From the NCBI GenBank assembly GCA_023437285.1, contig JAEZGP010000180.1, positions 1 to 13,587 of the forward strand: a DNA stretch of 13,587 bases, read 5' to 3'. The position numbers and the translations under genes are program-made. Below are positions 12,674-13,587 of the stretch, in pieces (positions within the stretch are counted from its first letter, which is position 1; the number at the start of each line of letters is the position of its first letter). Under the pieces are notes generated by a model. It had not been told where the DNA came from. It searched no databases and saw only the letters and a list, made by a program, of their open reading frames with translations. The stretch is from Actinomycetes bacterium (GTDB lineage Bacteria; Actinomycetota; Actinomycetes; Mycobacteriales; Micromonosporaceae).

Positions 12674-13587
12674 ATGACCGTCCCGAACCCTGCCCGCGAG
12701 GCCGCGCACGTCGCCGGCCGCGACCGGCTCTATGTCGACGGTGCCTGGGTCGCGCCGTCGGGCACCGGCGTCATCGAGGTGATCGACCCGACGACCGAGG
12801 AGGTCATCGGCACCGTACCGGCCAGCGAGGCCGCCGACGTGGACGCCGCCGTGCGCGCCGCCCGCGCCGCGTTCGGACCGTGGTCCGAGCTGGCACCCGC
12901 CACCCGCGCCGCGCACCTGGAAAGGCTGCTGGCCGCGCTGACCGATCGGGCGTCACTGATCGCGACGACCGTGGCCCGGGAACTGGGCACGCCGCTCAAG
13001 GTCGCGACCCGCGTACAGGCCGGCCTGCCGCTGTCGGTGCTGAAGTCCTACGTCGCCCTCGCCGCGACCGTCGAAGCCACCGAGGAGATCGGCAACTCGC
13101 TCGTCGTCCGGGAACCCGTCGGCGTGGTCGCCGCGATCACGCCGTGGAACTACCCGCTGCACCAGATCGTGGCGAAGGTCGGAGCTGCGCTCGCGGCCGG
13201 GTGCACGGTCGTGGTGAAGCCGGCCGAGCTGACCCCGCTGACGGCCTACCTGCTCGTCGACGCCGCGCACGAGGCCGGCCTGCCGCCGGGGGTACTCAAC
13301 CTCGTGACCGGCACCGGGCCGGTCGTCGGCGCGGCGCTCGCCGGGCACCCGGACGTCGACATGGTGTCGTTCACCGGGTCCACCGCCACGGGGGCACAGG
13401 TCAGCCGGGCCGCCGCCGACCGCATCGCCCGCGTCGCCCTGGAACTGGGCGGCAAGTCCGCCAACGTCATCCTCGACGACGCCGACCTGGCGCGCGCCGT
13501 CAACGTCGGCGTGGGCCACAGCCTGCTCAACTCCGGCCAGACGTGCACGGCGTGGCCGCGTATGCTCGTACATCACAGCCAGGACGA
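12674..13587 (+). CDS. Aldehyde dehydrogenase, 3' end cut by the window
   Basis: The first 304 residues of a NAD(P)-dependent aldehyde dehydrogenase, which oxidises an aldehyde to a carboxylic acid; full-length members have about 470-490 residues. The cofactor-binding segment ITPWNYP (155-161) contains catalytic Asn159, and [14 protein letters not shown] (180-193) contains Lys182. [10 protein letters not shown] (231-240) is the Rossmann glycine region, [16 protein letters not shown] (257-272) has the general base Glu257, and NSGQTCTA (286-293) has the nucleophile Cys291. All key residues present so far are intact. The ATG is supported by GAGGAG 6 nt upstream. It lies 62 bp after the TetR gene on the same strand. 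Its acid product could feed the acyl-CoA ligase of the neighbouring operon. The reading frame is still open at the right edge. Confidence 0.93.
   Translation, partial: MTVPNPAREAAHVAGRDRLYVDGAWVAPSGTGVIEVIDPTTEEVIGTVPASEAADVDAAVRAARAAFGPWSELAPATRAAHLERLLAALTDRASLIATTVARELGTPLKVATRVQAGLPLSVLKSYVALAATVEATEEIGNSLVVREPVGVVAAITPWNYPLHQIVAKVGAALAAGCTVVVKPAELTPLTAYLLVDAAHEAGLPPGVLNLVTGTGPVVGAALAGHPDVDMVSFTGSTATGAQVSRAAADRIARVALELGGKSANVILDDADLARAVNVGVGHSLLNSGQTCTAWPRMLVHHSQD

Noticed and set aside
12953..13576. Minus-strand open frame opposite the aldehyde dehydrogenase gene
   Set aside because: It is a shadow of the well-supported dehydrogenase frame and has no domain-like sequence.
1..13587. CRISPR array, transposon, integron, phage or biosynthetic gene cluster core
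   Set aside because: No array of spaced repeats, transposase, integrase, polyketide or peptide synthetase sequence was found. The only repeats are short local duplications.

Overview
The window is very GC-rich with strong third-position GC bias, GTG starts and dense gene packing. Together with the gene families present (DUF5997 beside a LysR-type effector-domain protein, SigG-like sigma factor with a SnoaL tail, HtdZ-like hydratase, secreted CBM2 protein), this points to a filamentous or soil actinobacterium. Micromonosporaceae is my guess, from the style of the proteins rather than any marker gene. No rRNA, tRNA, CRISPR, transposase or phage gene was recognised.

Layout. (1) 1-1268, leftward: a C22 homopolymer at the left edge, a group I truncated haemoglobin, and a secreted FN3-like plus CBM2 protein without a catalytic domain. 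(2) 1543-3421: a divergent pair made of an NmrA-like NAD(P)-binding protein (leftward) and an AraC/cupin regulator (rightward). (3) 3400-4502: a divergent pair made of a DUF5997 protein and a LysR-type substrate-binding domain that lacks the usual DNA-binding domain and carries a basic tail. The starts are about 40 bp apart. (4) 4606-5990: a small four-helix membrane protein converging on an AEC-family transporter. (5) 6037-7835: an ECF sigma factor of the SigG type followed by a DUF899 thioredoxin-like protein. (6) 7914-11862: a leftward four-gene operon read in the order SDR, acyl-CoA dehydrogenase, MaoC hydratase, acyl-CoA ligase. It is divergent from a TetR regulator (11967-12611), which is followed by an aldehyde dehydrogenase cut by the right edge.

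How the genes fit together. The best-understood block is the right-hand one. An aldehyde could be oxidised to an acid, activated to a CoA thioester, desaturated, hydrated by an (R)-type MaoC hydratase and oxidised by a FabG-type SDR. That is a beta-oxidation route of (R)-stereochemistry lacking only a thiolase in view, probably under the TetR protein. A 10-bp direct repeat with 22-bp period overlaps the predicted -35 of the operon and is the natural operator candidate.

The most intriguing block is the DUF5997/LysR-domain pair, which may be a split or HTH-less LysR-type system. A second pattern is that six consecutive genes between about 2490 and 6040 have no Shine-Dalgarno sequence; five have a TANNNT -10 hexamer and one a TTGACA-N17-CATTCT promoter, each 6-8 nt before the start. 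Leaderless transcripts are therefore likely. Genes on both sides mostly have clear ribosome-binding sites.
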